Below are positions 1 through 8,046 of a stretch of DNA of 15,368 nt, piece by piece. The stretch is from NCBI GenBank assembly GCA_026988585.1, contig JALSKY010000147.1, positions 1 to 15,368 on the forward strand. The letters run 5' to 3'. The position numbers and the translations under genes are program-made. The notes beneath the pieces are model-generated. The model was not told where the DNA came from, did not search any database, and saw nothing but the letters and a program-made list of their open reading frames with translations. Position 1 is the stretch's first letter. Every line of letters begins with the position of its first letter. This stretch comes from Deltaproteobacteria bacterium. GTDB taxonomy: Bacteria; Desulfobacterota; Dissulfuribacteria; Dissulfuribacterales; QOAL01.

Positions 1-2
1 CT

Positions 3-737
3 GGAGTTGAGCTCCCAGACGAGGCCTTGGGCTCTGTTCCCAGCAAGTTTGGTTCAGATCTCCATATCCAGGCCCGGAGCGGTATCAAGGCCACTCCCTT
101 ACAGATTCTGGTGGCCTTCAGCAGGCTTCTCACCAATAACAACGGATTACAGCCTACAATATTGGCGAAAACAGGGAGCAACCCGCCTAAGCTATCTTCA
201 GAAGCCGGGGATAACTCCCTGGCTGCGGCCCCAAAAAAGAAATTTCCGGATCTCCGGGCTCTTCTATCCAGTTCTACCGGATTGGCTTGCGCCTCTGTGA
301 GAAAGGATAAGGGTTTTGAGGTATTGAGCATGGGTTTCTGGCCAGTCAAAGAGCCACGGATCGCATTGATATCCGTACTTTGGGATACAGTTCACGATCC
401 ACGGATCAGGAGAGGCACATTGGGCAGGTGCAGATCTCTCCTGATATATGCAGATGAGGTGGCTACAGGCTCCATGGCTGTGGATACGGTCTCCAAAGAG
501 AGCACAACAGCCGCGGGTAGTTCCCATGGTCGCAAGATCCCGCAGGGCCTGGACAGGGGCAGGATGCCTGATCTTTCAGGGCAGAGCCTTCGACATGCCT
601 TTGAGATAATTCAGTCCGTTTGTGACAAGGCGGAGATTATTGGAACAGGTAGGGTTGTTTCCCAGCTCCCTGCACCAGGCACACCTCTCGGGCCTGGGAC
701 TCTTTGCCGGGTGTATGGCAAACAGGACAGAAGCTGA
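3..737 (+). CDS. FtsI-like penicillin-binding protein, C-terminal part, apparently degenerate transpeptidase with PASTA domain
   Basis: This reading frame is open from the left edge of the window and ends in TGA at 735-737; about 244 residues are visible. The first part matches the end of a class B PBP transpeptidase domain. Codons at about 78-125 encode QARSGIKATPLQILVAF, matching the family's GqGi-vTPLQ segment, followed by TNNNG at the usual ANGG site. Codons at about 333-380 encode GFWPVKEPRIALISV, matching the strand after the KTG motif (GfaP-dPrialvV). The KTG position itself reads STG (273-281), so the active-site lysine seems lost. Codons 564-728 form a clear PASTA domain (MPDLSGQSL, then GRVVSQLPAPGT). 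Its place just upstream of murE is that of ftsI, the periplasmic, membrane-anchored septal transpeptidase. The catalytic SxxK and SxN motifs lie outside the window, so loss of activity is inferred, not shown. It could also be an ftsI paralogue. Confidence 0.75.
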   Translation, partial: GVELPDEALGSVPSKFGSDLHIQARSGIKATPLQILVAFSRLLTNNNGLQPTILAKTGSNPPKLSSEAGDNSLAAAPKKKFPDLRALLSSSTGLACASVRKDKGFEVLSMGFWPVKEPRIALISVLWDTVHDPRIRRGTLGRCRSLLIYADEVATGSMAVDTVSKESTTAAGSSHGRKIPQGLDRGRMPDLSGQSLRHAFEIIQSVCDKAEIIGTGRVVSQLPAPGTPLGPGTLCRVYGKQDRS

Positions 738-982
738 CCGGTCTCTCTACTGCTCAATGGACTGAAAGAATGACTTTTCAGATTGAGCCAAGGGATAGAG
801 AGGTGAGACCTCTGGAATTCCCTCTTTCAGTCTTCATCTGCCAAAAGTTTTTGATACAGAACACTGGAAAATGGCCTGATTTTTGAGTGAATCATGGAGG
901 ATCCAAGGGGATATTTCCCCGGACCCGTTCATAGAAGGAATAGCATTACGGATAAAAAATAAAGCTCTTACTGAAAAAGGAT
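738..982. other. Intergenic region between the FtsI-like gene and murE
   Basis: This 245-base gap is the longest non-coding stretch in the plus-strand cluster. It holds a nested inverted repeat (760-832, listed separately) and a short hairpin, GGGGA-TATT-TCCCC, at 907-920. I see no convincing gene and no well-spaced sigma70 promoter. The length of the gap, set against the overlaps and short gaps that follow, suggests that the murE-to-ftsZ operon may have its own transcription or RNA control signal here. Confidence 0.5.
760..832 (+). other. Nested inverted repeat with alternative pairings, possible leader RNA structure
   Basis: GACTGAAAG (760-768) is the perfect reverse complement of CTTTCAGTC (824-832). 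Inside it, AGGGA (791-795) pairs with TCCCT (819-823), and AGAGGT (799-804) pairs with ACCTCT (808-813) around a three-base loop, so the 3' side forms an almost continuous stem. A competing partner for the 5' arm is present: CTGAAA (762-767) can also pair with TTTCAG (776-781). The two pairings exclude each other, as in attenuators. No T-run follows directly (the nearest starts about 15 bases downstream, around 848), so it is not a standard intrinsic terminator. Function is unknown. Confidence 0.4.
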
Positions 983-3900
983 ATGGCAGGAAAACGTCTC
1001 AAGGAGCTCCTGGAACACGCAGGAGAATATACGATACTGCACGGTGATGTTGAACGTCCTCTGATAATGGGCGTGGTGACTGATTCCAGGAAGGCTGCGC
1101 CGGGTGATCTGTTTATCGCAGTTCCCGGTACTGTCACCGATGCTACGGAATATATTCCGCAGGCAGCAGAGCGGGGGGCCGCTGCCATCATACTTGAAAA
1201 GGGACATGAATTGGTTATTCAGGAATTTCTTCAGTCCCTTTCCGGCAAAGAGCAACCGGTTCTGGTTTCGGTCCATGATGCGAGAGGTGCTGCCGGGATC
1301 ATCGCCCATTCATTTTATGGAAATCCTGCTGAGAAATTGGCCCTCATTGGTGTTACCGGCACTAACGGCAAGACAACAACAGCCTTTATACTGAAGACCC
1401 TGCTTGAAGCAACCGGGCACAGGCCTGCTATCATGGGGACAGTGGAATACGCCTTTGGTGATTACAGTGAAAAGGCACCCCTTACTACGCCGGACCCTGT
1501 TACCATAGCTGAGTTTTTGTCCAGGGTGAGGGATGATGGGGCGGATTCGGTGATCATGGAGGTATCATCTCATGCCCTGGATCAGAAGAGGATCGCAGGT
1601 TGTGTTTTCAACTCTGCCATCTTTACCAATCTGAGCCATGATCATCTCGATTATCATGGCGACAGGGATAGCTATTTCAGGGCAAAGGCCTCACTTTTCC
1701 TGGAGTATCCCCTGGAGCATGCCATCATCAATATTGACGATCCTTATGGAAGGCAGCTGGCAGGGCTCGTCAAGAGTGCCAGACCGGAGATCGAAGTTGT
1801 AACCTTTGGTCTCTCTAACAAGGCGGATATCAGGCCGGACTCCTGGTCCTTTTCAGAATCCGGCATCAGTATGACAATGGTTCTTCCTGGAGGCAATAGC
1901 CTGCAGGTCCAGTCCAAGCTTATAGGGACTCACAATGTCATGAACATAATGGCAGCATCCGCTGCCGCATTGACCCTGGGCGTTGATCCAGAACGGCTTG
2001 TCAGGGGCATAGAGATGGTGGAGAGGGTTCCGGGGAGGCTGGAACCTGTAAACGCCCTGCCTGGTGTCCTGGCCCTGGTGGATTATGCCCATACTCCGGA
2101 TGCAGTGGCAAAGGTCCTGGCATCCCTTGAAGAGCTGAAAACCGGAAAGGTTATAACCGTTTTGGGGTGCGGCGGCGACAGGGACAGGGAAAAACGGCCA
2201 TTGATGGCAGAGGTGGCCCTGCAACGGTCTGATATCCTGATAATAACCTCTGATAATCCCAGAACGGAAAGGCCAGAGGATATCATAGCTGATATGCTCA
2301 AAGGGATTCCTGATGAGGCCTTTGCACAGGGTCGGGTATTGGTGATTCCTGATCGAAGGAGGGCTATTTTCACCGGAGCGGACCTGGCACGTCCCGGCGA
2401 TATCCTGTTGGTGGCAGGCAAAGGCCATGAAGATTACCAGATAATCGGTAGGGAGAAGCTGCCTTTCAGTGATCAGAAGCTGCTACAAGAGGCATTCAGC
2501 CTGAAGAGAGAGATGATGGCATCCGCATTCAATACCAGGACATTGCGGCGTCTCTCCAAGATGCGGAACCCAGAGAAATATCAAGATAAAACAGGGGCTA
2601 AAATAGGAGGCTTCGATGAAAGGGAGTTCTTTGCAGTTTCAACCGACTCCCGCACCATAAGGCCAGGAGAACTTTTTTGGAGTATTGCAGGAGAGAATTT
2701 TCATGGCAATCGGTTTGTGGCCGCTGCCCTTGCAAAAGGGGCAGTGGCAGCAGTTGCTGATGCGGCTATGGAGCTGGACCCACAAGTGGATGATGGCGTT
2801 GTGCTGTTCGCCCAGGATACACTCCATGCCCTTGGAGAATTTGCAGGCATTGTCAGGAATACCTTTGCCAAAAGAGAGGCAGGATCTGTTGGTAATTTGA
2901 AAGTCGTTGGAATTACTGGCAGTTGTGGAAAGACAACAGTGAAAGAGATAGTGGCCTCCATCTGTGAGCAGCTATTTTTCACCCTGAAGACCAGAGGTAA
3001 CCTGAACAATCTCATAGGGACCCCCATGACATTGCTGGAGTTGCGTCCCTGGCATCAGGTTGCAGTGATAGAGATGGGAACCAATCGGCCAGGAGAGATT
3101 CCGCGGCTGGCATCGGTTACGGCTCCTGACATATCCATTGTCACCTGTGTCAACCCTGCTCATCTCGAGGGTTTTGGTTCTCTGGATGCAGTGGCTGCAG
3201 AAAAGCTGGCCCTTTTCCAGGAGACCCGGTCAGATGGCGTTCTGGTGGTAAATCTCGATGATCCTGCCATTTTTCATGGTGTGATGGTAGGGAATGGGGA
3301 TATAGACACCGTATCAGAGAGAAGGCTCATAGGTTATGGATTTATGCCGGGAGTAAGGCAGGGGTGTGGCGGTGGAGCTGCAGAGGCAATGGCTTCTCGC
3401 CGATTTTCCGCACTTGTGCTGGTGAAAAGATGGAGAATGTCAGGCCAGGGAATAGAGGTATGCCTTGATCTGGATGGAAAGGAGTTTACCTTTCTTTCTC
3501 CGCTCCTGGGATGGACCGGGGCCATCAATCTGGCTGCCGCTGTTGCTGTGGCCTACGGTCTTGGTATAGATCCTGAACATAACTTTCAGGAAATATCACG
3601 GGGATTGGCCTCTGTTACTCTGCCTTCAGGCAGGATGAAGATGATAAAAACCAACAGGATGACCATCCTGGATGATACCTATAATGCCAATCCTGCGTCC
3701 ATGAAGGCAGCACTAGAGACCCTTTCTTCCATTGCCGGCCAGGGTATGAGAATCGCCATCCTTGGAGATATGCTCGAGCTTGGCCAGGAGGCAGAGAGTT
3801 ATCACAGGGAGATAGGCAGGGCTGCCCTGGAGAAAGGAGTCGATATCCTTATAGCAGTTGGAGATATGGCAGAGGAGATGGCTGCGGGTGCAGATGGCGT

Positions 3901-4099
3901 CAGGACTGTTCTTACATTTAAGGACAGGGATGAACTCTGTTCCTGGATAGATTTTCGTTGGCAAGAACTCATAGAGAGCAGGGATGTAAAAGGGGAACTC
4001 TTCCTCCTTATCAAGGGCTCCAGAGGTGTTGGGCTGGAGCGGGTTATTGAACATATTCTCTCCATCATGGAGAAAAATGGGCTGGAACAGGAGGAATAA
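983..4099 (+). CDS. murEF: Bifunctional MurE-MurF fusion: UDP-MurNAc-tripeptide synthetase / D-Ala-D-Ala adding enzyme
   Basis: One 1038-residue protein carries two complete Mur ligases of cytoplasmic peptidoglycan precursor synthesis. Residues 1 to about 505 are MurE, adding the third stem residue to UDP-MurNAc-L-Ala-D-Glu: TDSR near the N-terminus, ATP loop GVTGTNGKTT (123-132), the lysine normally carbamylated in the family (K235 in FRAKASLF), and DNPR (424-427), the signature of meso-diaminopimelate-adding enzymes. Residues from about 512 to 1038 are MurF, adding D-Ala-D-Ala: STDSR (553-557), ATP loop GITGSCGKTT (643-652), DDTYNANP (897-904). The linker (about 502-540) is charged and poorly conserved. 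No stop or frameshift separates the halves. ATG 983 is the best start since homology begins within three codons, although the purine-rich AAAAAGGA is unusually close. Two in-frame ATGs at 2513 and 2516 follow a GAAGAGAGAG stretch and could start a separate MurF. A MurE-MurF fusion is known from Bordetella. Confidence 0.95.
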   Translation: MAGKRLKELLEHAGEYTILHGDVERPLIMGVVTDSRKAAPGDLFIAVPGTVTDATEYIPQAAERGAAAIILEKGHELVIQEFLQSLSGKEQPVLVSVHDARGAAGIIAHSFYGNPAEKLALIGVTGTNGKTTTAFILKTLLEATGHRPAIMGTVEYAFGDYSEKAPLTTPDPVTIAEFLSRVRDDGADSVIMEVSSHALDQKRIAGCVFNSAIFTNLSHDHLDYHGDRDSYFRAKASLFLEYPLEHAIINIDDPYGRQLAGLVKSARPEIEVVTFGLSNKADIRPDSWSFSESGISMTMVLPGGNSLQVQSKLIGTHNVMNIMAASAAALTLGVDPERLVRGIEMVERVPGRLEPVNALPGVLALVDYAHTPDAVAKVLASLEELKTGKVITVLGCGGDRDREKRPLMAEVALQRSDILIITSDNPRTERPEDIIADMLKGIPDEAFAQGRVLVIPDRRRAIFTGADLARPGDILLVAGKGHEDYQIIGREKLPFSDQKLLQEAFSLKREMMASAFNTRTLRRLSKMRNPEKYQDKTGAKIGGFDEREFFAVSTDSRTIRPGELFWSIAGENFHGNRFVAAALAKGAVAAVADAAMELDPQVDDGVVLFAQDTLHALGEFAGIVRNTFAKREAGSVGNLKVVGITGSCGKTTVKEIVASICEQLFFTLKTRGNLNNLIGTPMTLLELRPWHQVAVIEMGTNRPGEIPRLASVTAPDISIVTCVNPAHLEGFGSLDAVAAEKLALFQETRSDGVLVVNLDDPAIFHGVMVGNGDIDTVSERRLIGYGFMPGVRQGCGGGAAEAMASRRFSALVLVKRWRMSGQGIEVCLDLDGKEFTFLSPLLGWTGAINLAAAVAVAYGLGIDPEHNFQEISRGLASVTLPSGRMKMIKTNRMTILDDTYNANPASMKAALETLSSIAGQGMRIAILGDMLELGQEAESYHREIGRAALEKGVDILIAVGDMAEEMAAGADGVRTVLTFKDRDELCSWIDFRWQELIESRDVKGELFLLIKGSRGVGLERVIEHILSIMEKNGLEQEE

Positions 4100-4102
4100 C
4101 GA

Positions 4103-5182
4103 TTGCTGTACCATCTCTTGTATCCATTACATGAATACTTCGCTCTGTTCAATGTATTCCGATACATAACATTCAGGACTGCCTGTGCTGCCCTTACAGC
4201 TCTGTTCATAATGTTTATTCTTGGTCCGTGGTTTATCAGGAAGGTTACCAGACTTCAGTTTGGCCAGGTGGTACGTGATGATGGTCCCCAAAGCCACCTG
4301 AAAAAGCAAGGGACCCCCAGCATGGGCGGGGTCCTCATAGGGTTGGCCTTGACACTCTCCACATTGCTCTGGGCTGATCTGACAAATGTTCTGGTGTGGG
4401 TCTCTGTTTTGGTCTTTATCGGATGTGCCCTTATAGGCTTTACTGATGATTATCTGAAGATCAGTAAAAAGAGCAGTGCTGGTCTCTCTGGCAGATGGAA
4501 ACTTCTGCTCCAGGCAATAATTATCGTGGGCTGTGCCGGTCTGCTGGTGCTTCACGGAGAGTGGGATACCAGACTCAGTATTCCCTTTTTCAAGGAGATT
4601 CGTCCTGATCTGGGGTTGCTCTATGCGCCCTTTGCCCTTTTGGTGATAGCAGGTGCGTCCAATGCAGTGAACCTCACCGATGGTCTGGATGGCCTGGCTG
4701 CAGGCCCTATAGCCATTACTGCAGCAGTCTATACCATCTTCGCCTATGTTGCCGGCCACGTGGTTTTGTCAGGCTATCTTCATCTTCCCTACGTGGCAGG
4801 GGCTGGAGAACTGGCCATCTTTTGTGGTGCTATGATGGGAGCTTCTCTCGGTTTTTTGTGGTATAACGCCCATCCTGCAGAGATATTCATGGGCGATGTT
4901 GGATCACTATCCCTTGGAGGTGCCCTTGGAGCAGTGGCGGTCCTGTCCAAACAGGAGATTTTGCTGGTGATCGTAGGTGGAGTGTTTGTTGCAGAGGCCC
5001 TTTCTGTGATGCTCCAGGTGGGATATTTCAAGCTGACAGGCGGTAAACGGATATTCAGGATGGCCCCGATTCATCACCATTTTGAGCTGATGGGGTGGCC
5101 TGAAACCAAGGTGGTGATCCGTTTCTGGATTATTTCCGTGATATTGGGGCTGATCGCCCTGAGTACATTGAAACTGAGATGA
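4103..5182 (+). CDS. mraY: Phospho-N-acetylmuramoyl-pentapeptide transferase (lipid I synthase) MraY
   Basis: MraY is an integral inner-membrane enzyme that moves phospho-MurNAc-pentapeptide from UDP onto undecaprenyl phosphate, giving lipid I. The 359 residues match the family length (360 in E. coli) and align over the whole length. Diagnostic motifs are FGQVVRDDGPQSH (53-65), TPSMGG (71-76), TDDY (114-117), NLTDGLDG (190-197), FMGDVGSL (262-269) and APIHHHFE (321-328), which include the catalytic aspartates and the histidine motif; about ten hydrophobic segments are visible. The start is TTG, three bases after the murEF stop, with a strong AGGAGG ribosome site at 4089-4094; the N-terminal residues then align with E. 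coli MraY. Substrate comes from the MurF half of the gene before it. Confidence 0.97.
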   Translation: MLYHLLYPLHEYFALFNVFRYITFRTACAALTALFIMFILGPWFIRKVTRLQFGQVVRDDGPQSHLKKQGTPSMGGVLIGLALTLSTLLWADLTNVLVWVSVLVFIGCALIGFTDDYLKISKKSSAGLSGRWKLLLQAIIIVGCAGLLVLHGEWDTRLSIPFFKEIRPDLGLLYAPFALLVIAGASNAVNLTDGLDGLAAGPIAITAAVYTIFAYVAGHVVLSGYLHLPYVAGAGELAIFCGAMMGASLGFLWYNAHPAEIFMGDVGSLSLGGALGAVAVLSKQEILLVIVGGVFVAEALSVMLQVGYFKLTGGKRIFRMAPIHHHFELMGWPETKVVIRFWIISVILGLIALSTLKLR

Positions 5183-6825
5183 GAAAACTGTTCCGGGGAG
5201 TGAAAATTGCGGTTATCGGCATGGGGGCGTCTGGCATGAGCATGGCCAGATTCCTGCATGGCCAGGGTGCATCCCTGGTGTGTTACGACCAGAGAGAGCC
5301 CAGGTCCTGGGAACCGGAGTTTTTCAACTGGCTGAAGCTGCATGGGGGTTCAGCGGTTTCAGGTAGGGCCCTGGCATCTCACAGTGAAGGATTGCACTTT
5401 GCAGTGATAAGTCCTGGTGTTCCCATCCAATCCGAGGTGGTGAAGGATCTGGCGGAGCGGGGGATTCCCATGGTCGGTGACCTGGCCCTGAGCGCCTCTC
5501 TCTGGAAGGGGCCTCTTGTTGCCGTTACGGGCACCAATGGGAAGACTACCACCACTCTGCTCACTGCCCATCTGCTGAACAGGGGCGGGATCAGGGCTGA
5601 GGTAGCTGGAAACATATCTCCTCCACTCTCCCAGCTTGCAGTGGAATATGAAGATGAGAACTTGGTTGCTGTAGTTGAGACAAGCAGTTTTCAGCTGGAG
5701 TATTTCCCAGCAAAGGCTGCATGGTTTCTGGATGAATATGGAATTTTTCCGCCGGAGTTTGATCTCGCCATCTGGCTGAATATCGCTCCGGACCATCTTG
5801 ACCGTCATTCAGATCTCACTGATTATGCCAGGGCAAAGGCCCATCTTCTGGATTTTCTCAGTGCAGACGGGTTGGCAATCCTGGATAGTTCTGTCTTGCC
5901 ATATATCCATGACAAGAGAGTGAAAAATCGTCTGATATGGTCTTTTGGGCCAGAGGGCAATCATAGTAAAGCAAATATTGCCGGACCGTCCAGTATGCTG
6001 GATTTTGGTTTTGCCAGTCTGGCGGAGGAGAAGGGGCAAGGTGCGGGCCGCAGGTCTCTTGAAGTAACCGTTCAATTGAGGCATGGGGAGTGGGCAGAAG
6101 AGAGCTACGATATCTCTCAGTGGAGTGCCCTGGGTGTTCACAACCTGCAAAATCTTGCCTTTGCCATCGCGGCAGCAAGGAGAATGGGGGCCTCCCGAGA
6201 TGGTATTCAGGAGGGTGTTTCAAGTTTTAAGCCGCCTGCCCACAGGTTGGAGATGGTGGCAGAGGCCAACGGGATAGGTTTCATAGATGATTCAAAGGCC
6301 ACAAATGCAGCCGCTGTAAAGAGTGCTGTAAACTCCCTGAAGAGGGCGGTGATCCTTATTGCCGGAGGTTCCTACAAGGGGGAGGATTTTTCAGTGCTGG
6401 ATCAGGTGGTCTATTCTCCTGAGAAGGGATGGGGGATACGGGGAGCAGTGTTGATTGGCCAGGAGGCTGACAGACTGCGGAATGTCCTGGAAGAGAAGGG
6501 GGTCAGGTGTCACACAATCCCATTGTCCATGCGGTCAGATCTGTTTTCAGTCACAGGCCAGGACGGGATGGATGATCCAGGACCGGGATTTCATGTGATG
6601 AACAGGGCTGTAAAAGAGGCAGTGGCCATGGCCAGGCCAGGTGAGCTGGTACTCCTTTCTCCAGCCTGTGCAAGTTTTGATCTCTTTTCCGGCTACAAAC
6701 AGAGGGCCCAGGCATTCAGGATCGCTGTGGATCAGATCGTCTCTGTTGAGACAGAAACTTCAGAGGCCAATCACGGTTCAGAAAGCTGCTGGACCCATGA
6801 GAATGGAGATGCAGTGAATTCATGA
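5179..6825 (+). CDS. murD: UDP-N-acetylmuramoyl-L-alanine--D-glutamate ligase MurD (enlarged)
   Basis: MurD adds D-glutamate to UDP-MurNAc-L-Ala in the cytoplasm, using ATP. Visible motifs: nucleotide-fold VIGMGASGMSMA (12-23), ATP loop GTNGKTTT (118-125), ETSSFQLE (167-174), PDHLDRH (204-210), the family lysine in YARAKAHL (K220), HNLQN (321-325) and DDSKATN (370-376). The ATG overlaps the mraY stop as ATGA, implying coupled translation. At 548 residues it is about 100 longer than E. coli MurD (438). The excess lies in an insertion after SSFQLE (about 176-198, some 13 residues), a low-complexity charged insertion (about 270-310), another near 450-472, and an unmatched tail of about 28 residues (521-548). 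All catalytic motifs are kept, so it should be active. ftsW, normally next, is absent. Confidence 0.95.
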   Translation: MRKLFRGVKIAVIGMGASGMSMARFLHGQGASLVCYDQREPRSWEPEFFNWLKLHGGSAVSGRALASHSEGLHFAVISPGVPIQSEVVKDLAERGIPMVGDLALSASLWKGPLVAVTGTNGKTTTTLLTAHLLNRGGIRAEVAGNISPPLSQLAVEYEDENLVAVVETSSFQLEYFPAKAAWFLDEYGIFPPEFDLAIWLNIAPDHLDRHSDLTDYARAKAHLLDFLSADGLAILDSSVLPYIHDKRVKNRLIWSFGPEGNHSKANIAGPSSMLDFGFASLAEEKGQGAGRRSLEVTVQLRHGEWAEESYDISQWSALGVHNLQNLAFAIAAARRMGASRDGIQEGVSSFKPPAHRLEMVAEANGIGFIDDSKATNAAAVKSAVNSLKRAVILIAGGSYKGEDFSVLDQVVYSPEKGWGIRGAVLIGQEADRLRNVLEEKGVRCHTIPLSMRSDLFSVTGQDGMDDPGPGFHVMNRAVKEAVAMARPGELVLLSPACASFDLFSGYKQRAQAFRIAVDQIVSVETETSEANHGSESCWTHENGDAVNS

Positions 6826-7988
6826 ATATTGATCAGGCGTCATCACAATCCGGGATGGGCAACTCCTCCTGCAAAGAGACGGCTTCTGCAATAAGGCTTG
6901 TCATTGCCGGGGGAGGTACCGGGGGGCATGTGTTTCCTGGATTGGCAGTATATGATGGCCTCAGGGAGATGAGGCCTGTAGAAGCCATGTGGATCGGTAC
7001 AGGCAGGGCTGTAGAGAGTAGAGCCCTTGAAACCACTACTGTGGATTACAGAATACTCAAGGTTCATCCTCTCAAGGGTACGGGAATGGGTTCAATGATA
7101 AAGGCCATGTGTCATCTCCCTGTTTCAGTACTTCGGACCATCTCCATGCTTCGTTCATTTAAGCCTGATGTGGTCCTTGGAGTAGGCGGATATGTGTCAG
7201 GTCCTGTTATATTTGCTGCAAAAATCCTGGGAATACCTTCTGCCATCCATGAACAGAACCTGTTGCCAGGTCTGGCCAACAGGATGGCTGCCAGGTTTGC
7301 CAGCAGGATCTTTTTGTCCTTTAAGGATTCCGTCCGTTATTTTCCTGCAGAGAGGTGCCTTTTGACAGGTAATCCTGTTAGAAAGGAGATCCTGCTGGCA
7401 GCAGAGGAATCAAGAGTTGCCGGTTCCGGCAGGGATTTTCACCTCCTGATTATTGGCGGTAGCCAGGGAGCCAGCAGCCTTAACCGGTTGGCCTGTTCTG
7501 CCATCAAGGCACTGAAGGATTCGGGATTTTCCCTGACGTTTCTTCATCAGACAGGTGAGAAAGATCTTGCCCAGGTGCAGAAGTTTTATGCGAAACATGG
7601 AATAGCCGGAGATGTAAGGCCATTCATATCGGAAATGGGCAGGGCCTACAGAGCTGCAGACCTGGTGGTATGCAGGGCAGGAGCCACCACAATAGCTGAA
7701 TTGACTGTTGTTGGCCGTCCATCCATACTTATTCCCTATCCCTTCGCTGCTGAAGGGCATCAGGATCTCAACGCCAGATTCATGGAAAGGATGGGGGCAG
7801 GGATATTTTTGAAAGAGGCTGATACCGGGGCTGTGAAACTTTCATCCAATATTGAAACTTTTATGGAAGATCGTGAAAAACTTGCTAAAATGGCTCAAAG
7901 TGCAAAGAAGCTGGGGATGCCCAATGCATACAGAAAGATAGCAGAGAATCTGGTTGAGATTGCAGGTTTTTCATCAGGTCGTTCATGA
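6822..7988 (+). CDS. murG: UDP-GlcNAc:lipid I N-acetylglucosaminyltransferase MurG
   Basis: MurG is a peripheral inner-membrane GT28 glycosyltransferase that adds GlcNAc to lipid I, making lipid II. Family motifs are GGGTGGHVFPGLAV (30-43), GVGGYVSGP, IHEQNLLPGLANR, the UDP-binding entry GGSQGASSLN, and the acceptor/donor segment CRAGATTIAEL followed by PYPFAAEGHQDLNA. It has 388 residues against 355 in E. coli. About 24 residues precede the conserved core and have no counterpart in typical MurG. The ATG overlaps the murD stop as ATGA, and GGAG lies 12 bases upstream, a loose spacing. An internal ATG at 6855 is possible but has no obvious ribosome site. In the usual cluster ftsW lies immediately before this gene; here it is directly preceded by murD. 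Confidence 0.96.
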   Translation: MNIDQASSQSGMGNSSCKETASAIRLVIAGGGTGGHVFPGLAVYDGLREMRPVEAMWIGTGRAVESRALETTTVDYRILKVHPLKGTGMGSMIKAMCHLPVSVLRTISMLRSFKPDVVLGVGGYVSGPVIFAAKILGIPSAIHEQNLLPGLANRMAARFASRIFLSFKDSVRYFPAERCLLTGNPVRKEILLAAEESRVAGSGRDFHLLIIGGSQGASSLNRLACSAIKALKDSGFSLTFLHQTGEKDLAQVQKFYAKHGIAGDVRPFISEMGRAYRAADLVVCRAGATTIAELTVVGRPSILIPYPFAAEGHQDLNARFMERMGAGIFLKEADTGAVKLSSNIETFMEDREKLAKMAQSAKKLGMPNAYRKIAENLVEIAGFSSGRS

Positions 7989-8046
7989 AGGCTGTACCGG
8001 GTAGTCCCGTATCAATCTTAAAAATGGGTGTTGGAGAATAGACGTA

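Noticed and set aside
168..179. A KTGS tetrapeptide in the FtsI-like protein that could be the missing KTG motif
   Set aside because: It lies about 10 residues after the TNNNG segment and about 56 before the GFWP strand, whereas KTG normally sits roughly 24 residues before that strand; the spacing does not fit.
704..886. A 60-codon open frame after the FtsI-like gene
   Set aside because: It overlaps the PASTA-coding end in another frame, has no ribosome site and no recognisable domain, and runs across the inverted repeats.
907..920. Hairpin GGGGA-TATT-TCCCC before murE
   Set aside because: The stem is only five base pairs and no T-run follows; nothing supports a function as terminator.
851..958. 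Promoter-like boxes (TTGATA at 851-856; TTCATA near 929 with GATAAA downstream)
   Set aside because: Neither has a convincing partner box: the first is followed at 17 bases by GCCTGA, and the second has weak matches in both boxes. They are not strong enough to call.
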